Assembly (NCBI GenBank): GCA_025642065.1
Contig: JAODUP010000116.1
Location: forward strand, 62,001 to 126,000
Length of the DNA: 64,000 nucleotides
Reading direction: 5' to 3'
Origin: Paralvinella palmiformis
Taxonomy: Eukaryota; Annelida; Polychaeta; Terebellida; Alvinellidae
Shown here: in pieces, positions 47,699-60,884 of the stretch
How the letters are laid out: the number at the start of each line of letters is the position of its first letter
How positions within the stretch are numbered: position 1 is the stretch's first letter
Made by a program: the position numbers and the translations under genes
Notes under the pieces: generated by a model
Told to the model about the DNA's origin: nothing
Seen by the model: the letters and a program-made list of their open reading frames with translations, nothing else
Database searches by the model: none

Positions 47699-47970
47699 TG
47701 GCGTAATGCAAAGCTTCGGGTTTCACCAATAATAAGCGGTAAAACAAAGGAAAGCATTAGTTCGGAGTACTTATCCCCTTAACATAGAGATATTTCGCAA
47801 CAATGGCTACATAATATTGGAACTGGATACACGCTTAATACGTTTCCATTTACTAGCAATTCATTCGTTTGCGAGGATCACTTTGTAAGAACGTGCTACA
47901 AAGTTGATAAAGTATACGTTCTCGGTCCACCACAACAAATAATTCTGGAGAAGGTAGCTATTCCAATCAT
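47699..47970 (+). pseudogene. THAP-domain pseudogene
   Basis: Starts with ATG at 47699. The N-terminal part reads 'CKASGFTNNKR' with flanking stops, where the second zinc-ligand cysteine appears as phenylalanine. After a frame change the C-terminal part is open: 'LNTFPFTSNSFVCEDHF' then 'ILEKVAIPIIF', matching the C-x2-H box and the AVP-type box of THAP zinc fingers. Stops in the first half indicate a pseudogene, possibly from a P-element-like transposon. No transposase part was recognised after it. Confidence 0.65.
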
Positions 47971-48989
47971 ATTTATCCGCAGGAAGTATCAAACTGCTGT
48001 GAGTAAGAGGCACATGGTGTCAATGTGGTTAATGCTTGACGCATTGGACCATATTGACATCACATTTCACCCAATATGTTTGCTCGTCTATCACGGAAGT
48101 TATGAACAGTTTCACCTTCGTATCCGAACTGAGTTCACAATCATTACCATTGATTAATATTTGGATAATCTGCTTTCTCGGGTTCATAAAGATAACCTTC
48201 AATCTATGCATCCATATCATTTGACGCCATTATATCCAATAATAAACAAACGTATACACTGTGGTCAATATGTTAAGCCTGGATGGTATGCGAACAGACA
48301 GCTTCCAGGATCACCGGAATCAACGTGCTGACGTCACATACTGGCGGCCATTTACAGAACCCAGAACAACAACCGCTAATAAATCTGATCAAAATTTCGC
48401 ATCTACTATGGACTACTGAGACATTTCTTTCAGATAATAAATCTCATAATCTGAATATTTTATCACAAGAAAAACATTAATAATAGTCTTGTGGAGCACG
48501 TAAGTTATCATTTTATTTCCTGATGGGTGATAATCAGTGCAGATACTAATATATATCAACATCAAGTAGTTCGTGAGAATCGTTTAGGATAACGTAAAGA
48601 CAAATCCGAGAAGAGAATTCTCTTTTTGTTTTAAAGGAGCGACTACATGGATTTGTTTACTTTATGTACTGATGCCATATTGTTCCGACTTTTAATAAAT
48701 CTGAGATCCTAATATTCCAACATATTTTTATATCCATATCCATAAATGTAGTATTTCTCTAAGGCGACAAGTATACGTATGTCCGGCTTTTATTCTACTT
48801 ATAACAATTTATTGATGAAGTTATCTTAAGATTATTTGTAATGTATCTAGCGTAGTTTAGATGTGAGTGCTGCCACCAACTGATGATGTTTTAACGCTGA
48901 AAACATGTCGGGGACGATATGTCACTGATGTGACCAATGCCAAGCCTAAACAGACCATTCGTATCGTATACCGGGATCCATCTTCAACC

Positions 48990-49142
48990 GATTCATGATT
49001 GATGTTTTATGGCCACTTTTGTGCACATGGTAGACTAAATGGACCGAGCGACCTCCAACAGTAATGAAGCCAAGTTAAAGATGACACACCCTTCAGATAT
49101 GTCCACGTCGAGATTCGAACTACCAGTTAGACAACGAAGGCA
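48990..49142 (-). mobile_element. SINE-like family A (copy A4)
   Basis: The minus strand reads 'gtctaactggtagttcgaat', with a good B box GTTCGAATC. It continues 'gaagggtgtgtcatctttaa', 'ggaggtcgctcggtcca', 'atgtgcacaaaagtggccat' and 'aaaacatcaatcatg'. It is the most complete copy with both head and tail. Confidence 0.8.
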
Positions 49143-49899
49143 TCCTGAACAACCGAATCGAGGGTACAGTGTGGTATAGCTGAGATTTCATAACATTGCT
49201 ATTTATAACTAATATCACAGAATAAGCTGTTCGGAGAATGGGCTTTTGTAACAAAGACAAGTTTCCCAGAAGCGATGTTCTTGTTGATTTTAGACGTCCC
49301 GTGAATGATCTACAGATGTCTATATCATTTAAACATGAACTGGTAACCAATTATCTGCAGGTAAGTTGAAGGTCTGAAGCTTTTCCTCTCTCCTTATTAG
49401 ATTGTACATATAAAGGTGTTTTGTTATGTTTGATATAATTACTCTAAACATGTGTCTTCACGAAAAGGTACATGCTCCACACATTATTCATTTGTGAAGT
49501 TCGGGTTGACATTTTCTGAATAAAATAAATTAAATATAAATAAGTTTATTTTTGTAAATGTACACACAAAGAATATTTAGTTTTATGACATTGCCAATTT
49601 TGAAATAAATAACTGTTACATATCAGTCAGTAGCAGAAAACCTGCAGAAATGGGTTTAAAAGTTACCCATTTTCATAATAGTAATAATACTAAGTTTCAC
49701 TTTAATGACAGCTGAAATGATAACGTAGAATTAAAACTAAATCTATGACCATTACCATCAAAGGATTGAACTAAGGAATAATTTAATTGATAAGTGTCGA
49801 CATTTATAAATTGGACTTAGTTATATTTTTAAATAATAATTAAAAAAATAAATGCTATGTGTCATAATTAGTTAGCTAAATACATATGCGCTCGCACGT

Positions 49900-49955
49900 A
49901 CGCACGCACACAAACACACACACAACACACACACATATATATATCATTTATTTAT

Positions 49956-50003
<48 letters not shown>
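49900..50003. repeat. (CA)n and (GATA)n microsatellites
   Basis: CA tract 49900-49944 and GATA tract about 49957-50003. The GATA tract directly borders a LINE 3' end. Confidence 0.9.
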
Positions 50004-50096
50004 TAATAATATAGATTTAATAGAGATTTAATAAAGTGCCCTGATTAGCAAGAACAAATGGAAGTTGATGTACATTGCTAATCCATAATGCAAATA

Positions 50097-50141
<45 letters not shown>

Positions 50142-50575
50142 GTAAATTTCATTAGGTAAGAGCCATTCAGCGTTGTTGTACAATGCTAATCCAAATATAA
50201 TTGATCTAAAAACCCATATTTTAACAGATTTCTACGTCTAATCTCTTGTTTCATAAAGTGGGGCTTCTACACCATAAAACTTGATCGGCGATACAAGTAT
50301 TTGCAAGTACTTCACAGGATGACCTAATTTTCCGAATGACTTTTTAATATACTAGAGTCCATGCAGATATTCAGATCCTCGGATATTGACAGATGTATAA
50401 ATTGTTAGTAAAATATTGAAATGGATATACTTTCTAATTAGTATCCAAAGCATCCTTGAATCATTGGTAAGATATCATCCTATTTTCGAGTATTTATGAC
50501 TATGCGAGCTGCATCATTTTGAATTGGCTGAAAATTATTGATGTTATGATAATATATGCCATATATGCCATTGGA
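50004..50575 (-). mobile_element. LINE 3' remnant related to the 13.8-kb copy
   Basis: Shares 'cgagtatttatgactatgcg' with 'agctgca' (the copy near 14265 has 'cgagtatttgtcactatgcg'), and 'atagatttaataaagtgcc' with 'atagatttaacaaagtac' at 13904. The minus-strand frame gives 'NDAARIVINT', as in the 'STARIVTNT' of the other copy. Heavily decayed and interrupted by (AT)n at 50101-50139. Confidence 0.65.
50101..50139. repeat. (AT)n microsatellite
   Basis: AT tract inside the LINE remnant. Confidence 0.9.
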
Positions 50576-50622
50576 GTTACATTAGTCTATAAAATATGTT
50601 GAAAAAAGATAGATCACTTTAC

Positions 50623-50779
<157 letters not shown>

Positions 50780-53663
50780 AGAATGTTTTCTTAATGTTTT
50801 AGCCAGCTGCTCTACAGACTGATGAGGCTTGTTGATTTAAATTAATACATTACTCAAAAATAAACTCCAGATGTTTTGTAAACCCAACTAAGTTAATGAA
50901 CATTCATCATTGTGTAACTCTATATTTAACATAATTCGATCAGATTAAATAGACAATATTTGTTTTATCATCATTTCATTTAAGGATATCTTTTTTAATC
51001 GGCTTACGCGTAATTATTTAATGCTATATAGCGGTGTAAGGATCTGGCATGTGTACGTTTGTGAAAATCAAGAGGCCAAGAATGAAATTGTTGTATATTA
51101 ACCAGAGAAATAATATCATGAGCAGACACTCTATGGGAATGTTGTTCTATATAAGACTGAAATCATTTACCTTGCAAATAAAACATGTATTTTAACAAAG
51201 AGAAAAAAAGGCATTATGATCAACTTGATCAAATTCAACACATAGGTCACGAAGACCCAGTAGTACTTTGATGAATTGACATCATAATATCATTTGTCAA
51301 CCAATCCAAGGCTATTAGGTTGATGTTATTACTTTTATATGTGTTTCATTACGATTAGTATTGAATAAATATTTGTTCTGCCCTTTCTAAGCATTTTGAA
51401 CAAAAATGCAAAATTGGTTACAGGCCTGTAATTCTTTAAAGGATATTTTTATTGACCTTGAATATTTCATAAAGAATATACCAACCAGTTACGATCAACT
51501 TGCACACGCAGACACGCACACACACAGCGCGCGCTCACATACACACACACACGCGCACACGAATGAGCGATTTTACTTATTTGTCCGTGTGTTCGCAAAA
51601 TATTTGACAAAAGAGTCTTAAAATTGGTTAGGACTATGATTGGGACTAGGATGTTTCCTCATTAATAACATGTAATGTCTCACTAGTCCCTGTGTGTGTG
51701 TGTGCCTAGATGTGACCAGCGCCAAGGCTATACAGAGAACTGACTGATTAACTGATTGATTGACTGCCTGACTGACTCACTGACTGACGCACTCACTGAC
51801 TGGCTCACTAACTTTCACTCACTCACTCGCTCAATCTTTTATATGAGAAAAGGCATACTACTGCATGTTGACAACAGAACGTTTATAGCTTATAAAATCT
51901 ATTACACCAAGAGTGGATCGGTCGTGGAAAATAACTGACAGAAACAAAACACGACCAAGGAGCATCGGATAACGTGAACTATTCCAGCTGAGAGAAAGCA
52001 ATATCATTTAACAAGAGAGGATTATCTACAAATGGCTCAACACGCGTAACAAATCATCAGAGATGGACACCCGAAATAGGCGCGTAAGGTGGCATTTGTG
52101 TGGCTCCGTTTTCGAGTGAGAGCCACATGTGCTATGCAACACAAAGCAAGATTAAAATGATGTAATGTGGCTGCTAAAATGTTTCTGATCCTAGCCATCC
52201 CGTTTCGACCAAGATACACTAAACTCTTGATGATTGGGTTTGAGGACCGGGCTGATCCCATAATGGTCGAGTCAACGCTTTGAAACAACTAATTATATTT
52301 TAAAGTATTTAATAATACGGTAAATATTGTGGGGTGCCTTAACTCACATAAGTGTGGAACTAAATTCCCATTAAACAGGTTCCTAATTGTATTAATAATA
52401 CCACAAGTATTACGTTAAACAATACCGTCTAATTGTTTTATGTTACTCAAGCGCTCATCAATTCAAATGCTTAATCATTTATAAACCGCCAGTTTAAAGG
52501 TCTGTTAACTAACTTTAAAATATAGTTATTCCTGAAAGGTGTTTAATTAATAACTGGTTATTTTATGAAACATAAACATCATTTAAGCATCTCAGAGCAC
52601 TAGAATATTTTACACCTTGCTTCTGGTAAATAAGTTAAGAGTAATAATTATAGACAATAAACAATTAATATCGCATCTCAGTACCAATACATTGTACGTC
52701 CCAAGTTAAGGGCATTCTCTGAACGTCGCTGTACATACATTTTTGTAATTCACTCCAAATCCTCTCACTTCCAAAAGGAATATCCCCTCAACGGTATATC
52801 ACAGGTGTGACCAGCCCCAAATGATAAACAAGACAATCATACATTAATCAATCAAGGAACGATATGATATCAGAAATTATAATTTTCAGCAAACATTTGC
52901 GGTCACTAAACGAAACTGGCTGCTAACTTAACGATAACGAAACGAAGTCTATGATAATAATCGTGTATATTGTACTGATTGACCGAGAAAGAGAGGGGGA
53001 TGTGAGAGAGAGAGGAGGGGGGATTGTTACACATTCACTTCTCTTAGTGTGCTGCTTTCTATATTTAAACTAGTTCTAGTTTCCTGCATAAACATTAACT
53101 GGAATCTGTCGGCGAGGTTTCTAATTTCGGTTATTAAGAGTTCACTCCTTCAGATAGAAAGGGGCGAAGCGTGTAGATAAATAACATTTAGGTTTTACTT
53201 CAAGTTGTCTACTTCCATTAGCAAACTCTGACAGATGTGTTTTATGCTCTTCGTAGAAAATGCAATTGTTTATTTAATTCCGATCGTATATGACGTCCAT
53301 GGGATACACAGTAATTATGATCCACCAAATTATCACCATAACTTATCGTTTTCATTGATTATGAATCATATTGTGTATCTTGACATGCGGTGTTCCTTAT
53401 TTTAAAAAGAAACGAATCTTAAACATTTGTCTAGTACTTAGTAATCTTAACAGTACGCTTATCCTTGGTAATCTAATCGTAATACAGAGTAATATTTTAT
53501 GTGTTTACTACTAAGTCTGTGCTAATGGTAATACTTTGTTTTGTTAGTACTTTTTTGGGTCGGATTAGGTTTTGCTGACACTAATGAATCTAAATTAAAT
53601 TCGAAAAAAACATATCTCTGTTAAATAATAACTGTCCACATAATCTGATGCTGTGGAAGATAA

Positions 53664-53667
<4 letters not shown>
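50780..53667. other. intergenic with SINE tail fragments
   Basis: No supported gene. 'gtgaccagcgccaaggctat' at 51713 (followed by CTGA/CTCA repeats to about 51820) and 'gtgtgaccagccccaaatg' at 52804 match the 3' end of SINE candidate family C. The open frame at 52288-52037 (minus) is not recognised. Confidence 0.5.

Positions 53668-53702
<35 letters not shown>
53668..53702. repeat. (TA)n microsatellite
   Basis: TA dinucleotide tract. Confidence 0.9.
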
Positions 53703-53707
<5 letters not shown>

Positions 53708-53751
53708 ATGAATTAATAACTTATAACAATTTGTTTATTCTAAATATATAT

Positions 53752-53860
53752 CTGAAGGGTGTTTCATCTTTGACTTCGCTTTATTACATTTTTGGGATCG
53801 CTCGGCCCATTTAGCCTACAATGTGCACAAAAGTGGCCATAAAACATCAATCAATCAATA
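53752..53860 (+). mobile_element. SINE-like family A (copy A5)
   Basis: 'gaagggtgtttcatctttga', 'ggatcgctcggcccatttag', 'atgtgcacaaaagtggccat' and the tail 'aaaacatcaatcaatcaat'. The 5' head is missing. Confidence 0.8.
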
Positions 53861-54062
53861 ATCAGGTATAAGTACCTTACTTAGTACCTTACTTTTCTAA
53901 ATCCGTTTACAGCGAGAGCGAGTCTAATCAAATTTAAAAAACTGCAGCCAGTTAAGTTCAGAACATTAAATGGAGTTGAAAGCATGACAATTCCTCTATT
54001 CGTTTTAATTTCTTTCAAACTTTTAATACTGGAAGTAGTACGATAAAATAAGATATATTAAG

Positions 54063-54222
54063 TTAGTTAGAGCGTAGCCGAAGGATCGCGGGTTCGAGGT
54101 TCCAGGAGCTGCAATCCCGTCATGTGGCGACTGGTTCACTCATCCATCAAAATGAGAACCCGACAGGATACGATGGCTATGTGTTTGAGTAACGCTTTGC
54201 GCCTTTAATGGCAGCATGCCTT
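54063..54222 (+). mobile_element. SINE-like family B (copy B1)
   Basis: 'ttagttagagcgtagccgaa' followed by 'ggatcgcgggttcgaggttcc' resembles the 5' and T arms of a tRNA, with a B box GGTTCGAGGTT. The rest ('catgtggcgactggttcact', 'tgtgtttgagtaacgctttg') matches the minus-strand copy at 24114-24243. Confidence 0.78.
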
Positions 54223-55312
54223 GTATGCTCCCTTATCTACTAAATAACTGTGTCAGGTGTCAATGTTCTATTAAGGACGGCTCAAGTGTTGTCTTACAAA
54301 GAAATAACGGGGGGGGGGTCTTGATTGAACTTGAATTTTTCAATCTATAGTGAACAAAATTGGTGATATAATAGTTCTTAATAAAACCACATGCATATTT
54401 GTGAACCCAAAAATTGCGATTTGGTTTAACGAGTGTCCTTAGCTGTACAGGTCTAGGTGTTTCACCTGTCAGACATTACGATAGATAGAGAAGCATATTT
54501 AAGTTAAGGATAGCTTACTCTTCATCAAATAGAAACAATGTTTTTCTCGTCCTACCCCTTGTCGACATTAGTGCTATGATGTACAATATGGATTATTTCA
54601 ATTGTTATTACTGATGAGATATCGGTGAACGTGCAACGAACAATCATCAATTTCTGTTGTTTTCTATCGTGAAAGTGGCTTGAAAAATATCTCGGCTTCG
54701 ATTAGATTCGCGTTCAAAGATTAATCAGCAACAATCAGTCAAACCGATTTATTGTGTCTTTTTTCGCATTGTACTTAAATTAGAGTACAATCAACGCCAA
54801 CAGACAATGTCACACGGATCCGGGATCTGATTACGTCGATGGTACACAGCTGGATTAATGTACAGTTTCGGTCAGAAAAAGAGATAAAGTGCCAACACTA
54901 ATCGTCGCATTCGGCCAACGAACCGTTGTACCGTCAGATCATAAGCGCAAAATTGTTGTAATTCAGCGAAGTTGCCCAGTTGGCTCCGTTTTGGGCCAGA
55001 GACTGGTGTTTAGTGCCAGCTTCGATGCATAGAAGATCCCGATACCGCGCCCCGTCCGTTCTGGAGTCGCTACTTGTAGGAGAGAAGAAAAAAATCCCCG
55101 GCGAGAACGAATTCAGCACGTGCTTTCGCACCCGGATCCCCCGATAAAAGCTGACGGGTCGCTTACTGGCAGGACGACTTGGACACCGTGCTACTGAAGA
55201 GCAGCAACAACACGGCCAGTTTCTGTCTGCACGAACGGAAGTCCTCTCATAGGGATACCATCAGCTTCGACATCCTGATCGTTTGTTTCTCTGCCTTTTG
55301 GGTCGCTCGACG
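54223..55312 (+). other. upstream region and 5' UTR of the TGF-beta ligand gene
   Basis: Becomes less AT-rich toward 55000-55312. 'gataaaagc' at about 55143 could be a TATA-like element, but position and use are unproven. An upstream non-ATG extension of the reading frame to 55283 is not taken as coding. Confidence 0.45.
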
Positions 55313-55763
55313 ATGATTCAACGTGGTATCATCTTGATCCTGATGGGCGTCAGCATCGTCGCCGTTGGCACTCTCGGTCGACACATCGACAGAATCCACA
55401 ACAGGGCGTCGTCGCTCATCAACCATCGCAGGGCGACGGCTGATTCGGTTGGACGGGGACTGGCCGATGACGTCACGACTTCAGGATCAACGTGTTCGGC
55501 GTGCAGCGGCGTGGAGGACGATCTGAATGCCGAGGAGCGCCGGAAGTTGATGATAGAACTGGCGAAGATCAAACTTCTGAAAAAACTAAATCTGACAGAA
55601 GCGCCATCTTTTGCTGCGGGGTATGTCAAGCCGCTTCCGGCACCGATACTGACGACGATTAACAGGGAGATGCAGAAAGACGAACCTCGGACTTCCAAGA
55701 GGCACAAATCCGACGAAGACCTGGGAGTGTCGGTAGAAAAGGTGGTACTAGTTGGAGAGGAAG
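55313..55763 (+). CDS. TGF-beta ligand exon 1 (signal peptide, first part of prodomain)
   Basis: ATG at 55313, just before a hydrophobic signal peptide. Donor GGAAG|GTAGGA, phase 1. Reading on past the donor gives a spurious 197-aa frame. Confidence 0.85.
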
Positions 55764-56379
55764 GTAGGAACCGATTCCATTTTATTAATGGCCATTCATT
55801 CCATTTTGTATACTTCTACTTGGTACATCACATTCATAACTGTTATTCCGGTACAGAACCGGAGGACATTACGTGAACATCAGCAGGATTCGTAACAGGA
55901 TAGTTCTGTTTTGTTTTCATTAGCATCAAATTTTACCCGAAAGAACTCATTTCGGTAAATTTTAGTCGCGACACACCCACCAAGAAAAACACACCCTGGA
56001 AAATAAACAGGACATCATTCGACTTATGAGAAAGAATTGTCACGGAAATTTCGGCTTCGGCTCAGCAACTAACCATTCGTAGAATGAATCTTCTATTTCC
56101 CCCCATAATTACACGATTACGATCTTTACTATTTCTCTTGTCATAAGAGCCACTTGGTCTTAGGATTTGTGTCCTTTTATTAAAATTAACTCCTATCAGC
56201 ACCTGGTACCTGATGATTTTGGCTAAGTGACAATATCCTGTCTATAATCCGAATTATGATCCGTAAACTCGGTAAGACCATTCTGAACATGTTTTCTGGT
56301 GAATGAATACCTGGAAGAAAACTTGACGGATAACTCGAAGCACACGCGATTTTCATTACTAGTTTCTGTCCGTTTTATA

Positions 56380-56415
<36 letters not shown>

Positions 56416-58208
56416 TTGTCTGTCTTGTTATTTGTCTCTATTTCGGTATTCGTTTATCGCGTAAGATGATTTATTGAGGTTACAGTTTGAAGTAGCACGA
56501 AGTAACACTGTTTATTATTGTTGTTCTCCGTTGTTCGGTCGTAAACATGTCTCAGCTATTAGAATCTGATAAATACAATGGCGATGGATGCCATAATGTT
56601 TATAAACAAACCGCGAATAGATGGTAAATCACCTTGTCCATTAGTTATAACACTATGTCAAGTTGTAAGAGGGCATGGAATGTTTTATGTACGGCAACTG
56701 CATTGGTCGTTTTCCAAAGCAACAGCGTACTTAGGAGTACTTGTACACTTTTCGATTGATATCAGTAATACACGTAAGAAATATTCCTTTAATTGTGTAA
56801 TAAATACCAGTCTTAGAGTCATAGATAACGATGTACATCTGTTCGGTGTTGAAAACTGGATTGTACTAAACGGGAAAAGCGATACTCGTATTTCGCTGAG
56901 ATATCTAACATTTGACATTTCACAGCGAAATCTAGCCAGTTAGGAAGCATCATGTCACCTGCAAATAATTAGTATTAGGTAGCGAACAACAAGTCTAAGT
57001 GGTAAATAAAGCAAAACTGGTCAAGGAAGGAATGGGCTATTTCTGTTGCATCAGCTCGAAGACTTTCACGGACGCAGATTTTAGCCTATCAAGGCTGGGA
57101 TGGCAAAAGTCACTCAGTTCGACTGGATGTTTTCGGTGTGTGCGTATGTGTCCAAAAATAGAATATCCACTAAGTTACAAGATATATTTTAATGCTTAAT
57201 GTCGCTGAACCTGGCAATGGTACGAGTGGAATCTGGTCGCGATTTGTTTTTGGACGAACTATCTTCGTTTGTGTTGACCTTGAATAAGATCACATTGATT
57301 GTTTCTCGTAAATATAACAAGAAATTTACCCTCTTCTAAAACAATGATTATATTTGGAGGTAGGAAAGGGATCATCTCAATTTGCTGACAAATGTATTGA
57401 TACACTGAAGGCGAGACACACGCACACACACATTTTTACTCACAACTAAAGAAAAACTGAACCATGTACTATGTAGAGAATTGGATATCTAAATTAACTG
57501 TTTTCTCTCGGTTTTCTTATAATCCTAGTTGTGCTTGCAGCAGTATGCATACATACATGCCTACATAAACTGATAAACACAGTATAGACTATTCAGCCGA
57601 CATTTAGTAGTTGAGCCAATGTCTTTCCAAGCTAGTGTCCAAGCAGCTGAATTGTCGTGAATTCTCATAATAACAGAGAGGATAAAACTAGCGATGAAAG
57701 TAGGTCATATGCCTCGTTTCACTTCGAGTACGTAATGTCACAGACTTTATTATCTCCGTTGAAACTGATGAACTGCGACACCATCTGGTGAACGACAGGG
57801 TATAACTCACAGGCATAAACTATCAGCCGAATTTGACAACTTGTCAAGTTAGAGTTGGGCCATAGTCTTATATATATTTATCACAATAGTTTGCAATTAA
57901 GTGATTAGTAAAGGCAAAGGCGGAAAGAGAAGTGAGATGCAGCAATTCAATTGGATAAACCTATTAACATATTAATCATGAATTTCTTTCCTAATTTAAT
58001 ATTATAATTCAAACAGACCTAGATTATTTCCATCAGAATTCCCGAAGTACATTTCTGGAGTAAAATATATACTTTTTGAGAAAATATATTTAATTACTCA
58101 TTACTGAGGGGGTCTCTTTGTTTTATTCTTACAATAGATTTTTTTAAATGAGAATATTTTAGTTAAATCCATTTATAATTAAACTGTCTAAAATATTTTT
58201 GGTGTGTG

Positions 58209-58244
<36 letters not shown>

Positions 58245-59915
58245 CGACCTGTTCCTATCAAATTACAGAATACTATCCAGACGACGTATATCTCTCTCGG
58301 TCTCGTCACTTCGGCTTCAGTTTGCGTAACAATCTCTTCCGATATGATGTCCGTTCGGCTGCCTTCTGGATCTCACCGGTCACTGATGATATCACCGAAG
58401 CGACCAGGTGTACGCTGTACGTCTCGGACACACACGGCCCATATCGTACCACGACCGAACTGCCCGGAGTTACGGGCCGTATTTTGGCCAAAGGTCGACT
58501 CCATAGCGGTATGGCAGAATGGATGAGATTCGACATCACCGACAACGTACAGAAATGGTTCAGGCATCGACAACCGCGGCGCCGCCTATCGGTGACCTCG
58601 CTAGGGTGTCCTGGAAGGGACGGGCAACAACACGGCGTGCCGATCCGAACGATCAACGAATATAGGCCATTCGTCGAGATGGATACCAGGAGAAAGGTAC
58701 AAAGGAAACGCAGGAGTGTCGACAATGCTCGGATAAATGGTGGCTGCGATCTGGAACAGCTCTACGTCAATTTCACCGAGATCGGCTGGCACACCTGGAT
58801 CAAACAGCCACCTGGATACAACGCCAACTATTGCAGAGGGACGTGTAAGTATGGCTTCGTTGGATAACGGCACAATTATGCTGGTAAATGTGTGTACATG
58901 CTGGATCACATGAGATTTTTCCATTTCGAGCTGGTTTAACTTACCACGAATCTTATAAATGATAAGGTACTGATGGCTTGCCCGAAAAACTATGTTATAT
59001 CCATTTCTCATGCGACATTTATGGAAAATTGACAGATTTGTTTATGGTACAATATTGTCAAGGCCATCACAACTTCCTTGTCTTAGACTAGGTACATTTA
59101 AGTTGGTACCACGTTTTGGTTAGTCATCATCTGTAATTTCTCTCCATATTTATAATTTTTATTCTTGTTACTAATTGTAATGCAAGTGCTGTATCTCTGG
59201 TTCTTATTTTAATATGGCGTTTTGATATAGTTCTTTATACGGGGACTACTTTAATTAGAGTGCTAAATGCCTTATCAGTGGTTATACCAGAAGACGTGGT
59301 ATAATGGCACGTTATTCGTGAAGTGGAAGAAAAATGATTTCGTAGTAAGGATGTGGAATTATAGATTATTATTATTAAAAAAATTATATTTGTTCATATA
59401 TTATAATTTATAGTATATAATAATAGTCTTACGAGAGAAAAGTGACGTAATAAATGAATTTATCGACTTTTACATTTTGTCTATAATTGGGCCTTGTTGA
59501 TGAAATTTTGAAAATAAGATCACTGATTTACTGATTGCCAACGGACTAAATTAACGACTGGTTAATTGACTGACTCACTCACACATTCACTCACTCACTC
59601 ACTCACTCACTCACTGACTCGCTCACTTACTCACTCACTATTATACAGATGTATGGTTCCTTGATATAATTCAATAGTTACCATCTCGTATATTAACTTG
59701 CAGGTATACACTACAACTCGCTGACTACTTACAGCGGCATAGTGAGGGAAGTGATCAAATCCAGACCGAGGAATCACACACTGGAGTCATTGATAGGTCC
59801 GTGCTGTGCCGCCATAGAGACCGGATCCATATCGATACTGTACGTGGCCGATCCAAACCAATACATCTACGAGAAGCTGGACGATATGGTGGCCGACAAG
59901 TGTGATTGTCGCTAG
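55313..59915 (+). CDS. TGF-beta superfamily ligand precursor, activin/inhibin-like propeptide, 3 exons
   Basis: Exons 55313-55763, 58269-58844 and 59704-59915 total 1239 bp (412 aa) with matching phases and GT/AG borders. It is a secreted signalling protein. The signal peptide MIQRGIILILMGVSIVAV is followed by a prodomain starting with 'CSACSG', then a helix 'ERRKLMIELAKIKLLKKL', the arrangement of activin/inhibin-beta and myostatin prodomains. 'WMRFDITDNVQKWF' is the arm-domain motif. RKRR then S is a furin site, releasing a 113-aa mature domain. The mature cysteines are 'GGCDL', 'YCRGTC', 'PCC' and 'KCDCR', seven in all. The CC shows that the intermolecular cysteine is kept. Activins have nine cysteines, so the subgroup (activin, BMP or other) is unsettled. 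Receptors would be type I/II serine kinases acting through SMADs, by family. Confidence 0.9.
56382..56414. repeat. (TA)n(GT)n microsatellite
   Basis: Short compound tract in intron 1 of the TGF-beta ligand gene. The rest of the intron (55764-58268) shows nothing recognisable, and the open frames at 56578-56943 are not supported. Confidence 0.85.
58210..58243. repeat. (AT)n microsatellite next to a splice acceptor
   Basis: Ends 25 bp before the exon 2 acceptor of the TGF-beta ligand gene. Confidence 0.9.
58269..58844 (+). CDS. TGF-beta ligand exon 2 (arm domain, furin site, start of mature domain)
   Basis: Acceptor AAATTACAG|AA completes the phase 1 codon. Donor ACGT|GTAAGT, phase 1. It contains the RKRR cleavage site and the mature segment up to 'YCRGT'. 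Confidence 0.9.
59574..59640. repeat. (CTCA)n tetranucleotide repeat
   Basis: Imperfect ACTC repeats in intron 2 of the TGF-beta ligand gene. They follow 'actgattgcc' and 'ttaattgactgact', which resemble the tail of SINE candidate family C. Confidence 0.8.
59704..59915 (+). CDS. TGF-beta ligand exon 3 (rest of mature domain, stop)
   Basis: Acceptor ACTTGCAG|GT completes TGT (Cys). It carries 'GPCCAAIETGSISILYVADP' and 'DDMVADKCDCR', ending at TAG 59913-59915. Confidence 0.92.
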
Positions 59916-60884
59916 GGGTTGTGACGATCCAGGATACAGCCCATGTGACAGCCAGCCGAGAAACTACGAGATCTAAGACCGCACCAACCGAGTCTCTTAG
60001 CGATAGCTTTCCGTTGTGCTTTCTTCGCGTCAAATCTCTCCTTGGAACGAAAATCGTATTCCAGGATTAACTCCCGAACTTGTCCGTTCCACAATAATAC
60101 TGCAACCATATTCGTAATTTATGTATCCAACAACTGAGAATTCCATCACGTTTTCCGAGGTTTGTTTGTGTCGTAATTTACGACCAAAAATCAACAGTTG
60201 TCTTTCTGAATTGTTTTCCTCTCGTTGTCAGGTGCAAGCGATAAGGCGATAGAGGCTTCATTTATTCCGGATAGAATCTGACCTAAATATCACTTAAAAG
60301 AAAGAAATACCAGTAACCCACTTCGGTTATTTACTTGTCATTTTTACGCACACCTATGAATTTATATCGTTCCATATTTCATCACTGTGTTGCCATTTTT
60401 TTCCCGGAAATACCCATTCCAGACGCCAGAATACGGCGTAGTTTATGCCAACGACCTTAGATACTGTGAACACAATTAGACGGGGAATGCAACAAATCAG
60501 AGCCAATCTCCTTCCAGCAGTCAGCTGGAAGACGATTTCCTATAGTACGGCGTTTGCTAATATTATATATAGTCGTTGTCTTCTCTGAAGCGTGTTTAAT
60601 CCACACCGATGTGCCGACGGCAGGTGAGGCTTATCATTTACTTAATGATAAAGTGATGAGTTACGTAATGGGACTTAAGGTAAGCGTTCGTACCAGACTG
60701 GACAAGCCCTGGATTAAAACCTCACCATTTTTTTACGTGTTAGCTGTATATTATGCCTTTCAGTCACATTCTCTTTGAAACGATAGTTGGGGAATGCACG
60801 TAGGTAAAAAATGTTAAGAGTTCAATGGGCTAAGCTTAGATTATTTATTTTCCGATATATTATCGTTTATATTTTACTTCACAG

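Noticed and set aside
52037..52288. 83-codon minus-strand frame
   Set aside because: No domain or splice support; it may be part of a repeat but no second copy was seen.
54063..54135. Possible true tRNA gene
   Set aside because: It has a B-box-like sequence but no clear acceptor stem or anticodon arm, and the match continues well beyond tRNA length in a second copy at 24.1 kb, so it is a SINE.
59912..60109. 65-codon basic minus-strand frame with a TTGCAG acceptor nearby
   Set aside because: Overlaps the 3' end of the TGF-beta ligand gene on the other strand, and no matching exon or family was found.
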